Source: Chrysochromulina parva
Lineage: Eukaryota > Haptophyta > Prymnesiales > Chrysochromulinaceae
Reading direction: 5' to 3'
Length of the DNA stretch: 35,566 nt
Assembly: GCA_002887195.1 (NCBI GenBank)
Contig: PJAB01000184.1
Coordinates: 1 to 35,566 of the forward strand
Part shown: positions 10,601-16,089 of the stretch, piece by piece
Numbering within the stretch: the first letter of the stretch is position 1
Layout: the number at the start of each line of letters is the position of its first letter
Translations under genes and position numbers: made by a program
The notes under the pieces: model-generated
The model's database searches: none
Seen by the model: only the letters and a program-made list of their open reading frames with translations
What the model was told of the DNA's origin: nothing

Positions 10601-10815
10601 GGCACGTTCTCGCCTGGATGCGGCTGGTGGCACTCTTCGAACGGCAGCACGAGCTCCTGCGTCTTCTCGCCGTTCGACGTGACCACTGTCACCTGCTGCT
10701 TCTCGTCGATCGACTGCACCTCCGCCTTGCCGTAGAGATCCGTGCCGTAGATGGCCTTATCCTTGACCCACACCTGTACGCCTGGCCCGATTCCCTTCTT
10801 CTTCTTCGGCGCCAT
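1683..10815 (-). CDS. Myosin heavy chain with armadillo-repeat tail (25 exons)
   Basis: Actin-based motor fused to ARM repeats. Exons, 5' to 3' on the minus strand: 10815-10013, 9868-9759, 9632-9563, 9379-9184, 8914-8871, 8782-8690, 8610-8484, 8396-8355, 8242-7996, 7757-7684, 7607-7407, 7183-7083, 6797-6558, 6475-6287, 5845-5575, 5324-5277, 5030-4893, 4728-4606, 4325-4239, 4134-4042, 3894-3676, 3558-3442, 3270-3055, 2966-2862, 2555-1683. They sum to 4,827 nt, an exact multiple of three, giving 1,608 aa. Every junction keeps frame and restores myosin-like sequence. Residues 155-162 are the P-loop GESGAGKT, 209-216 switch I NNNSSRFG, and about 438-443 switch II DVYGFE. The motor ends near residue 782. 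Next come an IQ-like stretch ([10 protein letters not shown]), a charged helix rich in Glu, Arg and Lys, and an Ala-rich helix. Thirteen armadillo-like repeats of about 42 residues follow, each with a GG(I/L)-type turn. A Ser/Lys-rich tail ends in APSKK. The start is the first ATG before [11 protein letters not shown] repeats usually bind protein partners, so a cargo or scaffold tail is inferred. Intron 15 is the least certain border. Confidence 0.9.
2556..2861 (-). mobile_element. Myosin intron 24, family A with 91 bp tandem unit
   Basis: 306 bp. The exon 25 start (GTGGCCGAGCAGGACGGGAT) with its preceding acceptor is repeated at 91 bp spacing (starts near 2531, 2622 and 2713 on +). The 5' part is degenerate GCACACTGAT units. 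Junction: [13 protein letters not shown]. Confidence 0.65.
2967..3054 (-). mobile_element. Myosin intron 23, family B with diverged duplication
   Basis: 88 bp. The intron begins with a B core inserted into a copy of the target (CTCGTCAAGACGGGCGCCG), followed by a second B core and CCTGCCCCAG. Exon 24 begins GTGCTCGTCAAGGCGGGCGC. Junction: [14 protein letters not shown]. Confidence 0.7.
3271..3441 (-). mobile_element. Myosin intron 22, hybrid A/B
   Basis: 171 bp. Donor AAG|GTGCTCGCC with the same octamer opening exon 23; B-like core GTGCCCACCACGGCGCC; tail CCCTCATCACAG. The B core is fused to an A-type acceptor. Junction: [14 protein letters not shown]. Confidence 0.65.
3559..3675 (-). mobile_element. 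Myosin intron 21 with duplicated splice context
   Basis: 117 bp. ACGCAGGTGACGGCG followed by a near copy of TGCGGAATCTGT flanks both ends. A third, weaker copy (GACGCAAGTGACGGG) lies between. Junction: [13 protein letters not shown]. Confidence 0.65.
3895..4041 (-). mobile_element. Myosin intron 20, family A with duplicated acceptor and exon start
   Basis: 147 bp. The segment CCCTCATCAG plus the start of exon 21 (GTGGCCGCCCTCAT...TGGGCTGCATCGATT) occurs once inside the intron and once at the true border, giving a decoy acceptor. Junction: SVNDE-VAALMED. Confidence 0.65.
4135..4238 (-). mobile_element. Myosin intron 19, family B sharing sequence with intron 23
   Basis: 104 bp. The B core and CTTCCCTACAG tail are preceded by CTCGTCAAGACGGGCGCCG, which matches the 5' part of intron 23 rather than the local exon 20 start beyond GTGCTCGTC. 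Junction: [13 protein letters not shown], the same position in the ARM repeat as intron 23. Confidence 0.7.
4326..4605 (-). mobile_element. Myosin intron 18, long family A array
   Basis: 280 bp of about twenty-five 9-11 bp units (CTCCTGATG, CTCCCTGATG). Donor GAG|GTACAGGC; acceptor TTTGATGGCAG. Junction: [13 protein letters not shown], within an ARM repeat. Confidence 0.6.
4729..4892 (-). mobile_element. Myosin intron 17, two identical 82 bp family A units
   Basis: 164 bp, exactly 2 x 82 bp. Each unit is GTGATGACGTCATTGCCC, family A repeats, then a copy of the last 27 bp of exon 17 (CTGGACTCACTCGCCGTGCAG, one upstream C/T difference). The units look identical. Junction: [11 protein letters not shown]. 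Confidence 0.85.
5031..5276 (-). mobile_element. Myosin intron 16, three tandem family B units
   Basis: 246 bp = 93 + 76 + 77 bp. Each unit begins GTG(C/G)xCGGAGATCTCG and ends GGCGGCAG, so each junction reads AG|GT. The two downstream units are nearly identical and carry B cores; the first is diverged and lacks the core. Exon 17 starts with the same GTGCTCGGAGATCTCGCGAC. Confidence 0.8.
5325..5574 (-). mobile_element. Myosin intron 15, nested A and B units
   Basis: 250 bp. A family A unit opens the intron. A copy of the exon 15 end (ATTGTGG...GCGATACAG, 24 nt) then abuts a family B unit that begins GTGGCGATCAACTCGGGGCC, which is also the start of exon 16 (24 bp duplication). The internal 24 nt could be spliced as an in-frame microexon (IVAAAAIQ), so this border is the least certain in the gene. 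Confidence 0.55.
5846..6286 (-). mobile_element. Myosin intron 14, inverted repeats plus family A
   Basis: 441 bp, the longest intron. Its 5' part holds an inverted copy of the end of exon 14 and CAG/CTG tracts. Its 3' part repeats the acceptor plus the first about 20 bp of exon 15 twice more (near 5910-5945 and 5996-6030), giving decoy acceptors. Junction: [13 protein letters not shown]. Confidence 0.6.
6236..6317. repeat. 23 bp perfect inverted repeat across exon 14/intron 14
   Basis: Left arm 6236-6258 and right arm 6295-6317 are perfect reverse complements around a CAG-rich 36 nt loop. The right arm is the end of exon 14 (codes RRRREQEE); the left arm is intronic. A second inverted pair, 6176-6192 and 6207-6223, lies next to it. 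Confidence 0.85.
6476..6557 (-). mobile_element. Myosin intron 13, family A
   Basis: 82 bp. Donor CG|GTGAGTGCCTCGG, family A units, acceptor CCCTCATCAG. It joins the end of the motor domain (FEAKR) to the IQ-like neck exon ([13 protein letters not shown]). Confidence 0.65.
6798..7082 (-). mobile_element. Myosin intron 12, two family B copies plus a 13 bp array
   Basis: 285 bp. Two B cores (about 6808-6840 and 6889-6920) sit beside a ten-copy 13 bp minisatellite. Donor CG|GTACGCTTTCC, acceptor CTCTCCCCACAG. Junction: [12 protein letters not shown]. Confidence 0.65.
6931..7060 (-). repeat. 13 bp minisatellite, ten copies
   Basis: Ten head-to-tail units of GCCGTTGGGCATA (+ strand) with single-base variants, exactly 130 bp, wholly inside myosin intron 12. 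Confidence 0.85.
7184..7406 (-). mobile_element. Myosin intron 11, composite family A
   Basis: 223 bp. The donor region GTGAGCGCGCCTGTTGGGAC is repeated inside as GTGATCGCGCCTGATGGGGC after an internal CCTCCCTCATTAG acceptor. This marks a tandemly duplicated unit. True acceptor TGCCTCCTTAG; junction MNGE-SVIDQLR. Confidence 0.6.
7608..7683 (-). mobile_element. Myosin intron 10, family B, diverged duplication
   Basis: 76 bp with a B core and CCCCACAG. The left segment GTACGCAGCCTGTGCA and the exon 11 start GTACGAGACCTGTGCA are diverged copies extending about 40 bp. This is an older member than intron 6. Junction: [16 protein letters not shown]. Confidence 0.75.
7758..7995 (-). mobile_element. 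Myosin intron 9, composite family A with repeated donor motifs
   Basis: 238 bp. Three copies of a CGGGTACGTTGA-type donor motif lie near the 5' end, followed by about nine GACCTCTGAT units. The downstream acceptor context CTCAGGCTTCCTC is repeated inside the intron. Junction: DEKEPG-FLEKNN. Confidence 0.6.
8243..8354 (-). mobile_element. Myosin intron 8, family A, 12 bp duplication supplying the acceptor
   Basis: 112 bp. Donor GTACGTTGATTGCC, then GATTGCCACT units. Exon 8 ends GACAACAAGCAG and the intron ends in the same 12 bp, so AG is taken from the right copy of the target. Junction: [12 protein letters not shown]. Confidence 0.75.
8397..8483 (-). mobile_element. Myosin intron 7, family A-like array
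   Basis: 87 bp. Donor GAG|GTGCGAGTGG, then about seven GATCGCCTCT units, acceptor GGCACACAG. Junction: YKEE-GIAWTP. Confidence 0.6.
8611..8689 (-). mobile_element. Myosin intron 6, family B, 34 bp perfect duplication
   Basis: 79 bp. A perfect 34 bp duplication starting TACGGCTTCGAGTTCTTCGA (switch II and the following residues) lies at both the intron start and the exon 7 start. Only about 45 bp of element separates the copies, with core GAGCTCATCCCGGCGCC and tail CCCCACAG. The perfect identity suggests a recent insertion. Confidence 0.85.
8783..8870 (-). mobile_element. Myosin intron 5, family B with duplicated exon start
   Basis: 88 bp with a B core. The intron begins GTACGCGCGCCTCTT and exon 6 begins with the same 15 bp; both continue to TGGCTCG with a small indel. 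The donor GT is thus the left copy of the target. Acceptor CCTCCCTAATTAG. Junction: [12 protein letters not shown]. Confidence 0.8.
8915..9183 (-). mobile_element. Myosin intron 4, long family A array
   Basis: 269 bp of drifting 10 bp units (GACCTCAAAT, GACCTCTGAG and similar) ending in CCACCCTCATCAG. Donor TCG|GTGCAAGG; downstream exon starts GTACCC. No long flanking duplication was seen. Junction: [16 protein letters not shown]. Confidence 0.6.
9380..9562 (-). mobile_element. Myosin intron 3, 45 bp tandem repeat x3
   Basis: 183 bp. It contains three diverged copies of a 45 bp unit with GCATGCATGCAATCATGG (+ strand), the last running into the donor GTAGGCAGG. The acceptor is family A-like (CCTTCATCAG). 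Junction: [12 protein letters not shown]. Confidence 0.65.
9633..9758 (-). mobile_element. Myosin intron 2, hybrid A+B, acceptor borrowed from duplicated exon
   Basis: 126 bp. The donor GTACGTTGATTGCC opens an array of TGATTGACAC units, followed by a B core. The last 20 bp of exon 2 (CCCTGGGCGCAACGACGCAG) recur with one mismatch at the 3' end of the intron, so its AG comes from the duplicated exon. Junction: [11 protein letters not shown]. Confidence 0.75.
9869..10012 (-). mobile_element. Myosin intron 1, family A, 7 bp flanking duplication
   Basis: 144 bp. The intron starts GTACGAGGGAGG and ends CCTCCTCAG, and exon 2 again starts GTACGAG. The donor GT therefore sits inside the left copy of a 7 bp duplication. 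The interior is an array of about ten GGCCTCTGAT/GACCTCTGAT units. Exon junction: YHVM-YELVAG. Confidence 0.75.
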
Positions 10816-11095
10816 GGCCGCCGGCCCAGGCCTTCGCAAGGCGAGGGCTGCTCGGCCCAAAGACTACTTTGAGTCGGAAACTTGGCAAATCACACTTCGC
10901 GCATGGAAACCCTAGCAAGGGGGTCGCATCGCATGATCTCGCACCGAAACAGCGCCTTGTTTGTCGCGCAACCGAGCGCTCGTGAAGTTGGAGTATGCGC
11001 CTCGATTTGCGAGCAGGGCTGCACCCGCGCGTGCGTCCTACTCGTCTCGCCGCTCGACTCTCGCCTGTCTCTGCTCCGCAGCCACCGCGCACACC
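10816..11095. promoter_or_regulatory. Divergent promoter region, myosin / VTA1
   Basis: 280 bp separate the two start codons, so promoters and both 5' UTRs must share this space. No TATA box or initiator could be assigned with confidence. The call rests only on head-to-head gene order. Confidence 0.4.
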
Positions 11096-12031
11096 ATGGC
11101 AGCCGCCCCCCCTCAGTCGCTGAGAGGGAAGATCGTCGCGTACCTGAACCAGGCCAAGGAGCGGTCGGACGCGGGAGAAGCGCTGATTGCGTACTACTGC
11201 AAGGTCCACGCGCTCTCGGAGGCGATGGCCGTGCGCTCCCAGATCCCCAAGGCGGACATGGGCTACGTGATCGGGCTCATGGACCAGGTCGAGGCGGAGA
11301 AGAAGCGGGTGGGCAACCTCGATGACGCGCAGATGCTGATCGAGATGAAGGCGAGCGAGCTCTTCGACCGCGCCGACACTGCCGACCGCGCCACGCCGAC
11401 CGTGCCCAGGCTGCAGACCGCCAAGGACTTTTACGCGGCTGCGACGCTGTTCGAGGTGTGCAAAGAGTTTGGGGAGCTACCGGACGACTTATCGGAGAAG
11501 GTGAAATATGGCAAGTGGCGGTACATCGAGATCTGCAAGGCCGCGAAGGAGAAGCGCGCGCCCGAGCCGCCGCGCGGCCTCGATCTTGGCGAGGACGGTG
11601 CCGATGGCGGCGCGCCAGAGGGCGACCCGCCGCCGGCCGCGACATCGTCGTCCGCCCAGTACGACGCGCCTGGCCACTCGGCAGGGGCTGCGTACTACGA
11701 TGGGGGCGCGTCGTACCTCGACCTTCCGTCCGCGGCGCCCGCGCCCGCGCACGCGCAGCCTTCTACGGCGGCGGGTTTTAGCTCGAGCTCCTTTCAAGCT
11801 CCGGCACCTCCTTCACACGCGCCGCCCGTCAGAGGCCCCTCGTTCACACCGCCTTCACACCCGGGGTTCAAGCCTGACCGGAACGCGATCGTGGAGGCCG
11901 CCGGCCTCGCCAAGTCGGCGGTCTCGAGTCTCCAGTTCCAGAATATCGACACTGCGGTTGCGAACCTGCAAAAGGCGATCACGCTCCTCACGATGCCGCA
12001 GGCGCCGACGGACGACGACGCGACGCCTTGA
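11096..12031 (+). CDS. VTA1: VTA1/LIP5-family ESCRT-III accessory protein
   Basis: 311 aa, intronless. Vta1/LIP5 binds ESCRT-III subunits through its N-terminal tandem MIT-like helices and stimulates the AAA ATPase Vps4 through its C-terminal VSL domain, in endosomal sorting and membrane scission. Residues about 10-160 match the N-terminal domain (AYYCKVHALSEAM, KASELFDRADTADRATPTV, KDFYAAATLFEV, KYGKWRYIEICKA). A linker rich in Pro, Ala and Ser follows. About residues 265-305 match the C-terminal helix pair (AIVEAAGLAKSAVSSLQFQ, AVANLQKAITLL). The ATG at 11096 is chosen because family similarity starts there; the open frame extends upstream to about 10961 without recognisable domain sequence. 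It is divergent from the myosin. Confidence 0.92.
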   Translation: MAAAPPQSLRGKIVAYLNQAKERSDAGEALIAYYCKVHALSEAMAVRSQIPKADMGYVIGLMDQVEAEKKRVGNLDDAQMLIEMKASELFDRADTADRATPTVPRLQTAKDFYAAATLFEVCKEFGELPDDLSEKVKYGKWRYIEICKAAKEKRAPEPPRGLDLGEDGADGGAPEGDPPPAATSSSAQYDAPGHSAGAAYYDGGASYLDLPSAAPAPAHAQPSTAAGFSSSSFQAPAPPSHAPPVRGPSFTPPSHPGFKPDRNAIVEAAGLAKSAVSSLQFQNIDTAVANLQKAITLLTMPQAPTDDDATP

Positions 12032-12890
12032 GCCGAGGAGGAAAACTCTTCACACCTACTTCACAGCTCCTTCACACGCCTTGAGCGAGGATGAGCACGA
12101 TGCGCGCCAAGAAGCGACGCGTGGCTCGGTCGACGGGCTGGCTCGTGGGGGGCAGAGGAGTAGAGCGGGCTCACAAGTCGTGCAGGATCGGGTCGAGGTT
12201 GCACCCAGCGAGAACGGCACGGCCCAGCCCCACAGCACAGTACGGTGCTCGGGCGGAGCTCGGACCTTGCACATTAAATGATGATTGCATGTTGGAAATC
12301 GGAGTGAAACAGTATGATGAATTTGCGACTTGGAATATGTTTGTTGCAATTCGGGATCTTCGCCCCGCCCGCGCGACGGGACCCGCGGGGCGCGGATTCC
12401 GGATCGACCGTTACACAGATCTCGGGGATGCGCGGTCGTACCACGTACGCGCCCGGCGATTGCCATGGCGATTGCCCGCCCGACGTTAAGTTGCCGTATA
12501 GCTTTCGAGTATAGCTTCGACGAATTTTCGGGGTATGCGGTATCGCGGTACCGGGGTACAATGATACCGCGAAGCTACAGCGCCCCCGGGGCCACGAGCC
12601 CGCATACGCGACCACGCATCATGCGCGACCAAGAGTCACCACAAAACAGCTCCACTTAACAACGACACCATGACGACAGTACGCGGTGGACGCCACCTCT
12701 CTTGACTCTTCGAGAACATCGGCGATTCCGCGTGCTGGAAATTCTCTGTAGACGATACCGGAATAATCGCGTACGCAATGATCGCTCTTGTTATTTATTG
12801 AAAGAGTCCCGGCCTCCCCTCACGTCTCTGAAGCAGAGAGCTCCACGCCTCTCACAATTAATGTCGACAGATGTAAAAACAGGTTGGTTT
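12032..12890. other. Intergenic region downstream of VTA1
   Basis: No convincing gene. CTTCACAC-type short repeats follow the VTA1 stop (12050-12080). A GCGGTATC / GATACCGC inverted repeat with 8 bp arms lies near 12538-12570. It is otherwise unremarkable. Confidence 0.5.
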
Positions 12891-12898
12891 GTTTTTTT

Positions 12899-13583
12899 CT
12901 AGTGAGTCGTCCGATGCGTTGGCGGCGAGGGAGGTCTGGTGACGGAGGGAGTCGAACGAGCTCTATCTCGACGGCGGCGGTGGGTGTTTGCGTTTGGGTT
13001 TTTGCTGTGACCAACCTGAAAAGGGGTGCCAGGAGTTGCCTCAAATAGATTTCTGGCCCTTTTGCGCGCTCGGCAAAAGGCAAGCTCTTGCGACTCTTGC
13101 GAGCTTTGTGTGGCGAGCGAAATCAGACCCATGATCACGTTGCTCAGCGCGCAGATGGCGCAGAGCAGCGAGAAGGTGTCGGTCACCGGCCACTCGTCGG
13201 GCTGATCCGTAAAGCGCGCGCGAGGCAACGACGCTCAAAGAATCCCGGCGTGCGCACAAAGGGCCGGAGGAGCATGGCCAGCACGAGCCACGCGTGGTCA
13301 CACATCGAGAGAGCGCAGTCTCGCACGCCCAACCTGGACGCCGCAGGACGGCAGTGAGGGCATCCACAACGAACTGCCACGACCTCCAGAAGTGATCCAC
13401 AGTCTCGTGGGCGAGTATTAGCAAACGGTGGACGTCGTCCTCGTCGTGCTCGTGCTCGCAGCGGTAGCCATCGTCGTCAGCGTCTGCTGCGGCACCACAG
13501 CGCTCATCGGCGCCACCAGTCACACTTGAATCTGAAGGTGGATATCTTACACTGGATTTAAAAGCTGCCTCGGAAAAAAACAA
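12899..13583 (-). pseudogene. Frame-broken membrane-protein-like stretch
   Basis: Three successive minus-strand frames carry coding-like sequence. One has HRLLILAHETVDHFWRSWQF (about 13440-13340). The next has CDHAWLVLAMLLRPFVRTPG (about 13310-13240). The third has TDQPDEWPVTDTF followed by the hydrophobic run SLLCAICALSNVIMGLISLA (about 13215-13100). Order and spacing fit one small membrane protein with two frame changes. It could be a decayed gene, a gene with two tiny unrecognised introns, or chance. The family was not recognised. Confidence 0.3.
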
Positions 13584-13756
13584 TATGTTCTTCGCGGGGG
13601 CGAAGCGCGTGCCGTTACCCGTTTGCAGTTAGGGTTAGCGTACCGTAGTTTGAAAGGCGGCGCCGCAATCGCATAGCTACGGTAACGCCTAGTACCCCTA
13701 TATACCCGGACTCGCACGGCCCGTCTGGCTGAAATGGACCTCAGTCTAATTGCCAT

Positions 13757-15661
13757 CTAGCACAGCATTTGGACTCCCGGCTGCATGGCGGTGCGTGTCA
13801 TCAGACGGCGCTCGCCTTCAACGGCCGCGTACCCCTTGGCGCCGCCGTACGCGTGGGTGGGCGTCACCGAATGCATCGTGCTCAGGTTGTCGAAGAGCAC
13901 CACGTCGCCGGGCTGCCACGCGAGGACCACGAGGTGGGGGGGGCGGGCGGCCGGTGCGAGCAACGCCTCGAGGAACGCCTGCGAGTCTGCCCACGACAGG
14001 GGGACGCGACGCTCAACACGGCGCCCGTCAGACCTGGTTTCGTCGACCGTTACGGTTTCGTCGACCGTTACGGTTTCGTCGGCCGTTACGGTTTCGTCGG
14101 CCGTTACGGTTTCGTCGACCACCTCCTGCTCCTCGAGGTGGTCGAGGCACACGCAGTGCACGACACAGAACTCGCGTGCGCTTGTGTCACGCTGCACGAG
14201 CGCATGACGAAAGAAGCCGTCGCCGCCGGGTTGAGCGCCGCGATGAGCGCCGTGTTCACCGGAGGCAGTCGCGGTGCTCGAGCGCTCATCATGGCGCTCA
14301 GCGCTTCCGAAAGCGAGCTCCTCGAAGGGTGTGAATTCGAAGGGTGTGAATTCGGTGATGCTCCGGTGCTTGGGTGCGCCCGCCACGGCGCCTGTGGGGA
14401 GTTCCTCGGGCGGCGGCGGCGGGTAGAGCGGAGTGATCCAAGAGGGGGCCATGGACGGGTACTGCCCGTCGACTACCCGACCGAAGCCTTCCTTGTAGCA
14501 GGCGACCATCCGGCGTGCGCGTGTGCGCAGGGCCGGTGAGGCGAGTTTCAGGGGAAGACGCGTGCTGAAGAAGAGCGTCGCACCCGCTGGGCAGACCAGC
14601 CTGGGTTCGTCGGCCGTTACAGTTTCGTCGGCCGTCACGGTTTCGTCGGCCGTTACGAAACCCGCTGGGCAGACCAGCCTCGACTCCTCCTGCTCACGAC
14701 GGCGCCTCGACTCCTCCTGCTCACGACGGCGCCTCGACTCCTCCTGCTCACGACGGCGCCTCGACGCCTCCTCCTCCGCCGCCGCCGCTGCCGTCGTGAG
14801 CGGAACGGACGCGCTGTAGCGGGCGGGCGCTTGGATCGGCGACGGCGCGGAAGCTCGAGCCGTTGATAACGGCTGCCATCGAAGCGTCATCTCGGGCGAT
14901 CGGGACGGCGCCTCCTCACAATACATGGACACCACCGCGGGGGGTGGCGGTGCTGTCGCGCTGAAGCCGCCGTCATGGTGGAACTGGCACCCAATCTTCT
15001 CCCACCTGATGAGGGAGGCCATCCGAGATGGGCATCAGACGTCATCAGTCATGATGAGCAGTCGCAATCAGTGGCACCCAATCTTCTCCCACCATGCGGT
15101 AGGCTCGAGGCGGCCGCGGAGCCCATGCCACGAAACGTCCTCCGCAAACCCGAGCACATTGGTCTCGGGGAAGTCCGAGAAGGTCTCCCCGCGGAGATTG
15201 CGCCGCGCCCGAGGGTCGGAGCCGCTGTGGTGGGCACTTGCATGCACCCGTTGGTCGGACCCCTCCGCCGCCATCGCTGCCATCGATGCCATCGGGCTCG
15301 TCGCTGTCGTGGCGTTCGCCCTGGGCTTAGGTAAGACGAGCGGGACTGAGGGGTGACACGCGCGGTGCACCTTGGTATACACATCGCGCAGCTGCTGTGG
15401 AGTCAGAGGTGGCTCGGTAGCATCCACACGACGCAGCCGAAGCAACGAGTGCTCACGCAACGCCTCGCCGAGCTCCCAGAGCCGAGGGTCATCCTCGGAG
15501 AGTCCGGCGACAGTCGACGGGCTCAGCTCGCATGCTTGCACTCCCAAACTTGGGCCTAAGGGTACCCACTTGAGCCGTGCCGCGCGCCGCCGAAGGCTGA
15601 GCAGCCGGCGGCCAAGGTAGCCGACGGCCAGAGCGATCAAGGCGCGGGAGAGCCAAAGCAT
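13757..15661 (-). CDS. Membrane-anchored TauD/TfdA-type Fe(II)/2-oxoglutarate dioxygenase
   Basis: Exons 15661-15093, 15005-14907 and 14600-13757 total 1,512 nt (503 aa). A further 36-nt intron, 15260-15225, is possible. The N-terminus is a signal anchor (MLWLSRALIALAVGYLGRR). The family's iron ligands are visible: H198-x-D200 (FHHDGG) and distal H466 (STMHSVTP). R492 in ERRLMTRT is the expected 2-oxoglutarate-binding Arg. QPGDVVLFDN precedes the distal His, as usual. Members hydroxylate small substrates (taurine, gamma-butyrobetaine and others); the substrate here cannot be told. The middle exon ends EEAP and splices to LVCPAGATLFFSTR, restoring the family's GATLF strand; without this splice about 100 low-complexity residues interrupt the fold. 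Exon 3 keeps an in-frame VDETVT minisatellite. The longest frame runs further upstream but has no nearby in-frame ATG. Confidence 0.8.
14038..14119 (-). repeat. 18 bp coding minisatellite (VDETVT)
   Basis: About 4.5 units of GTCGACCGTTACGGTTTC / GTCGGCCGTTACGGTTTC (+ strand), in frame in dioxygenase exon 3. No GT-AG pair with matching phase removes it. Confidence 0.8.
14601..14906 (-). mobile_element. Dioxygenase intron with internal repeats and open frame
   Basis: 306 bp (3n). Donor GCGCC|GTCCCG and acceptor GAACCCAG|GCTGG are both in phase 2. It contains three 27 bp units (14679-14759) that would read SRRRREQEE, three 18 bp units related to the exonic VTADET repeat (14605-14660), and a left copy of the exon start AGGCTGGTCTGCCCAGCGGG. 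Confidence 0.65.
14679..14759 (-). repeat. 27 bp direct repeat x3
   Basis: Three identical 27 bp units containing CTGCTCACGACGGCGCC (+ strand). The same 17-mer occurs in the myosin exon 14/intron 14 inverted repeat and differs at two positions from the family B core. Confidence 0.85.
15006..15092 (-). mobile_element. Dioxygenase intron, family A, 21 bp duplication
   Basis: 87 bp. GTGGGAGAAGATTGGGTGCC plus A is perfectly repeated at the intron start and the downstream exon start. Acceptor GCCTCCCTCATCAG. The donor GT lies in the left copy. Junction: PTAW-WEKIGCQFHHD, directly before the iron-binding motif. Confidence 0.85.
15225..15260 (-). other. Candidate 36-nt intron, dioxygenase
   Basis: GGG|TCCGACC and GGCTCCGACC flank a minimal B-like core (AAGTGCCCACCACAG). 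Removing 36 nt keeps frame (EG-GSDPR). It is very short for an intron, and the frame is open through it, so it may simply be translated. Confidence 0.35.
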
Positions 15662-16089
15662 GAAGCGCCCGTGGCAGCGCGGTTCCGTCGAAAAGCCTTC
15701 CCATGTCAAGCCCAACCATCCCCTTAGCCACTCCCTCGCACGACGCCCCCACCACGGTCCACGCGGTCCCCTCACGATGAAACTCGTCAATCCCCCACAT
15801 CCATCGCACGCCCCAGCTGCGAAAGGCCCAACTGGAAATAGGCCGGTAGGCGCAAGTACCTTACAAGTACTCAAGGACCATTCACACTCGCAGTACTCCA
15901 GTGCGCCTCTATTACATGTACATTGTATTATCGTTCCATTTTCCCTTGATGAGTATGTTTCGTGTAGTGGACGGATTGAGGTTTTTTTTCCGTCGAGCTC
16001 TTCCGAGAAATGATTGCGGATTTCGTTGGGGTGCGTCCGAAAAAAAGGGTGTAACGTGACACGCGGCCGCTTTGGCGGCGCATCCCAAC
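15662..16089. promoter_or_regulatory. Divergent intergenic region, dioxygenase / PAS-like gene
   Basis: 428 bp between two start codons facing away from each other. The stretch 15840-16030 is AT-richer than its surroundings (for example TTACATGTACATTGTATTAT), as expected of promoter sequence. No specific element is assigned. Confidence 0.4.
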
